Source: DASZYT01 sp035545275
GTDB lineage: Bacteria > Patescibacteriota > Saccharimonadia > Saccharimonadales > UBA4665
Assembly (NCBI GenBank): GCA_035545275.1
Contig: DASZYT010000001.1
Span: 1-64,000, forward strand
DNA: 64,000 bases
Direction of reading: 5' to 3'
In this document: positions 61,745 to 64,000 of the stretch, one piece after another
How positions within the stretch are numbered: the stretch's first letter is position 1
How the letters are laid out: each line of letters starts with the position of its first letter
The notes under the pieces: generated by a model
The model's input: the letters and a program-made list of their open reading frames with translations, nothing else
Databases searched by the model: none
What the model was told of the DNA's origin: nothing
Made by a program: the position numbers and the translations under genes

Positions 61745-63051
61745 TGAACGATGGCGTAATACGGGTTATCAAGGGGCTCGTCGTACGGGCTGAATTCGAG
61801 GAGACTCCACCGGAACTCAATGAAATTTTGATAGTAGACAATGACAGTCGCACGCCGCTGCTGGTGTATAGCGTGATCGAGGGTCACATTGCCCAGTGCC
61901 TCAACATCCACGGTGACAAAAACCTGCAAAAGGGCATGCGGGCGCATCGTACTGGCAAGGGCATCGAAATACCGGTGGGCGAGGAGCTCATTGGTCGCGT
62001 GGTAGATGCACTGGGTCAGCCCATCGACGGCCAGCCGCCCATCACCGACGCCAAGGCCGGTACGCGTGACATCTTTAAAATACCGGGGCGTACGGGCTCG
62101 TTCAAGGCGGCCAAACCCGAAATATTAGAGACCGGTATCAAGGTAATCGACTTCTTTACCCCGTTCGTCAAAGGCCGTAAGATCGGCATCATCGGTGGCG
62201 CCGGTGTAGGTAAGACGGTGCTTACCATGGAGCTCATCAACAACATCGCCAAGAGCGGTGGCGGCCTCAGCTTCTTTGCGGGCGTCGGCGAACGTATTCG
62301 TGAAGGTCACGAACTGTATCAAACACTCAAAGAGCGAGATCTGCTGCAAAACACCTGCATGTTCTTTGGCCAGATGGACCAAAACCCCGTACAACGTGCG
62401 CTCGTGGGAATGTCGGCTGTAACGCTGGCTGAATACTTCCGCGACGAACAGAAAAAGGACATTTTGTTCTTTGCCGACAACATGTACCGCTACGTGCAGG
62501 CACGCAACGAAATCTCCACGGTGCTCGACCAAATTCCGTCAGAAGGCGGCTACGAGCCGACGATTTTCTCTGACGTCAAGATGTTGCAAGACCGCTTGAG
62601 CTCCAACGAACATGGCTCTATTACGGCGGTACAGACTATCTACGTGCCGGCCGACGACCTGTCTGACCCGGCGGTGCAGATGATCCAGCACGAGCTGGAT
62701 TCCACCATCGTGCTGTCGCGCCAGGTGGCCGAGCAGGGTATCCGGCCAGCCGTCGACCTCACGCGTACCAGCTCATCGCTGCTCAGCCCCGAAATTGTCG
62801 GCGATCGCCACTATGTGTTGAGCGTGCAAGTACAAGCATTGCTACAAAAATATGAGTCGCTCAAGAGTATCATTGCTATCATTGGGGAAAACGAACTGAG
62901 TCCAACCGACCGGGCCGATTATGCCAAGGCTAAGAAACTCATTAACTACTTCTCGCAGCACTTGCACGTGGTGGAAGACCAAACGGCGCACAAGGGTGAG
63001 TCGTTTACACGAGAAGAGACGTTAAAGGGTGTCGAGGAGATAATAGTGTAA
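61744..63051 (+). CDS. atpD: ATP synthase subunit beta
   Basis: 435 aa: GRVVDALGQPIDGQPPI, P-loop IGIIGGAGVGKTVLTMELIN, catalytic Glu in FAGVGERIREGHELY, DILFFADNMYRYVQARNEIS, IPSEGGYEPTI and DLTRTSSSLLSPEIVG. This is the catalytic F1 subunit with the N-terminus shortened relative to E. coli. ATG overlaps the atpG stop (TAATG). Confidence 0.94.
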   Translation: MNDGVIRVIKGLVVRAEFEETPPELNEILIVDNDSRTPLLVYSVIEGHIAQCLNIHGDKNLQKGMRAHRTGKGIEIPVGEELIGRVVDALGQPIDGQPPITDAKAGTRDIFKIPGRTGSFKAAKPEILETGIKVIDFFTPFVKGRKIGIIGGAGVGKTVLTMELINNIAKSGGGLSFFAGVGERIREGHELYQTLKERDLLQNTCMFFGQMDQNPVQRALVGMSAVTLAEYFRDEQKKDILFFADNMYRYVQARNEISTVLDQIPSEGGYEPTIFSDVKMLQDRLSSNEHGSITAVQTIYVPADDLSDPAVQMIQHELDSTIVLSRQVAEQGIRPAVDLTRTSSSLLSPEIVGDRHYVLSVQVQALLQKYESLKSIIAIIGENELSPTDRADYAKAKKLINYFSQHLHVVEDQTAHKGESFTREETLKGVEEIIV

Positions 63052-63053
63052 TG

Positions 63054-63126
63054 GAGACAAGCCTACGGTTTTTCTCACCCAAGCCAGCAAAAAATGCGAT
63101 TTTTGCTCGGGCTGCTCTTTTCCCTC
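63054..63126 (-). repeat. Structured repeat family, copy D
   Basis: On the minus strand GAGGGAAAAGAGCAGCCCGA, a different middle hairpin (GCAAAAA/TTTTTGC) and GTGAGAAAAACCGTAGGCTTGTCTC match copies A and B at both ends. It fills the gap between atpD and atpC. Confidence 0.72.
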
Positions 63127-63142
63127 TGTGCAGGAGTGAGGA

Positions 63143-63481
63143 ATGGTAAAACGACAGGATGCCAGCACCGGTGAAATAGTAGATGATAGCGCGGCATCCC
63201 AGACTGCTGTAGCCGGTAAGCCGTTTATGACGGTCAAAGTGTACTCTCCCTTCAAAACGTACTTTGATGCGATTGCCGAGAGTGTCTCGGGCGAAAACAA
63301 GACAGGGCCGTTTGACATCCTGCCCCACCACCACAACTTTATTACGCTACTTGAGCCTGGCGAATTGGTCATTCGCGGTAAGGATGTGGGGACCGTTGGC
63401 CAAAACGAACAGCGCATCCGCATATCTGGTGGCCTTATGCACGTCAAGGCCGACAAAGTCGTCGTGTTCCTCGACGTGTAG
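63143..63481 (+). CDS. atpC: ATP synthase subunit epsilon (short)
   Basis: 112 aa. FMTVKVYSPFKTYFDAIAES and GPFDILPHHHNFITLLEPGELVIRG form the N-terminal beta-sandwich of epsilon. The C-terminal helical hairpin that inhibits F1 in other bacteria is absent, so regulation by epsilon must differ. GAGTGAGG precedes the ATG. Confidence 0.85.
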   Translation: MVKRQDASTGEIVDDSAASQTAVAGKPFMTVKVYSPFKTYFDAIAESVSGENKTGPFDILPHHHNFITLLEPGELVIRGKDVGTVGQNEQRIRISGGLMHVKADKVVVFLDV

Positions 63482-63483
63482 GC

Positions 63484-64000
63484 TCAATCAGCGGCCCAGT
63501 AGTCGAAACCAAACGTACTACTGGCCGGTGCGGCCGATGTGGTACAGACGCTGAAGCTGGTCGTAGACCGGTTGATATAGTAATGCAAGCCAGCGGCTGC
63601 TGAGCCAACCGGCGTTATGATAACGTGCGGCGTGGCCGTAAATGCTTGGGTAAATTTCACGGTTACAAAACAACCTGTGCCCGGGCCGCTGCCAGTACTA
63701 ATGGTGATAGAGCCTGAGGTATCTGAGCCACTTACCGACGCACTGCCGCCGCTGCCCAAGGCGGTGCCATAACTACGTGAAGGGTTAGGGCCGCCTGGAA
63801 TGACATGATGTGTTAGCGTGAGGTCACCGTTGAGCTGCAAGGTACCCACGGTAAGTTGAGGGGCCGACACGGCACCCTTAAAGGTTCCGGTGCCGTTTAC
63901 GGTCAGATTTTTCTGGGCCGTTAGGTTACCCTGCACACTTTGGTTGCCTACCACAGTTAGGTCTTTATTTATCTGCACTTGGTCAAAAACACTTGTACCC
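63484..64000 (-). CDS. Fibre/adhesin-like protein, N-terminus beyond window
   Basis: The frame stays open past an internal GTG (63978) to the window edge, so only the C-terminal 172 residues are seen. Repeated short beta units (LTVVGNQSVQGNLTAQKNLT; TFKGAVSAPQLTVGTLQLNG) form a triple-helix-like stalk as in phage tail fibres and surface fibres, followed by a Ser/Gly linker and a compact head (GCFVTVKFTQAFTATPHVII ... FGFDYWAAD). It is convergent with atpC, 2 nt apart, and may be a surface or pilus-tip protein. Confidence 0.68.
   Translation of the reverse strand, partial: GTSVFDQVQINKDLTVVGNQSVQGNLTAQKNLTVNGTGTFKGAVSAPQLTVGTLQLNGDLTLTHHVIPGGPNPSRSYGTALGSGGSASVSGSDTSGSITISTGSGPGTGCFVTVKFTQAFTATPHVIITPVGSAAAGLHYYINRSTTSFSVCTTSAAPASSTFGFDYWAAD

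Overview
The window reads as a piece of chromosome from a Patescibacteria/CPR bacterium, most likely Candidatus Saccharibacteria (TM7). This is an inference from gene content and style: compact genes with ATGA/TAATG overlaps, many tiny unknown membrane or disordered proteins, a KGG-motif stress protein, an LPNTG-anchored DUF11-type surface protein with a sortase, an F1 ATP synthase operon, lower glycolysis, and no amino-acid biosynthesis pathway. TGA is a real stop here (glutamate racemase ends in it, and several ATGA overlaps need it), so this is not one of the CPR lineages that recode TGA. No rRNA, IS transposase, integrase or CRISPR array is visible.

Layout. 1-4.2 kb: two tRNA-Arg genes (one cut by the window edge), a methyltransferase, a Crp-type regulator, a hydrolase and a spermidine-synthase-like protein. 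4.3-13.4 kb: folC and folA, small stress or disordered proteins, an ABC exporter, Ku, an RRM protein, and a sortase next to a large secreted beta-rich protein. 13.5-19 kb: tRNA-Lys with an unusual tRNA-like downstream copy, folD, a PRTase, murI, murD, a receiver protein and an aminotransferase. 19.1-24 kb: adenylate-forming enzyme, ThiF-like protein and histidine kinase. 24-27.3 kb: a large structured non-coding stretch with a strong promoter, then three GC-rich genes unlike their neighbours. 27.4-30.3 kb: LPNTG surface protein, tRNA-Glu with its own tRNA-like copy, and a membrane protein. 30.4-37 kb: pyk-pgk-tpiA, an acidic membrane-anchored protein and a UvrD/PcrA helicase. 37-46.7 kb: Rpf-like protein, rsmA, marR, ssrA (tmRNA), a b6-type cytochrome b, a padR operon, pyrD and a metalloprotease. 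46.8-57.2 kb: a dehydrogenase-phosphoglycerate mutase fusion divergent from enolase, trehalase, tRNA-Val, HIT, NUDIX, metG, tatD and a cysteine desulfurase. 57.2-63.5 kb: a secreted two-helix protein and the atpF-H-A-G-D-C genes, without atpB or atpE. The last gene is a truncated fibre-like protein.

How it fits together: the window carries lower glycolysis (tpiA, pgk, phosphoglycerate mutase, eno, pyk), one-carbon folate enzymes (folC, folA, folD), peptidoglycan precursor enzymes (murI, murD), surface anchoring (sortase, LPNTG protein) and the F1 sector plus b and delta subunits of ATP synthase.

Most unusual signals: (1) about 175 bp downstream of both tRNA-Lys and tRNA-Glu lies a second tRNA 3' end whose T-loop is replaced by about 55 nt carrying a near-identical 25-nt hairpin core, each followed by a terminator; (2) at least twelve genes start 6-7 nt after a -10 hexamer, i.e. 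look leaderless; (3) two families of short structured repeats, one copy of which sits inside a 48-bp duplication of the helicase gene end; (4) a roughly 570-nt structured RNA candidate.
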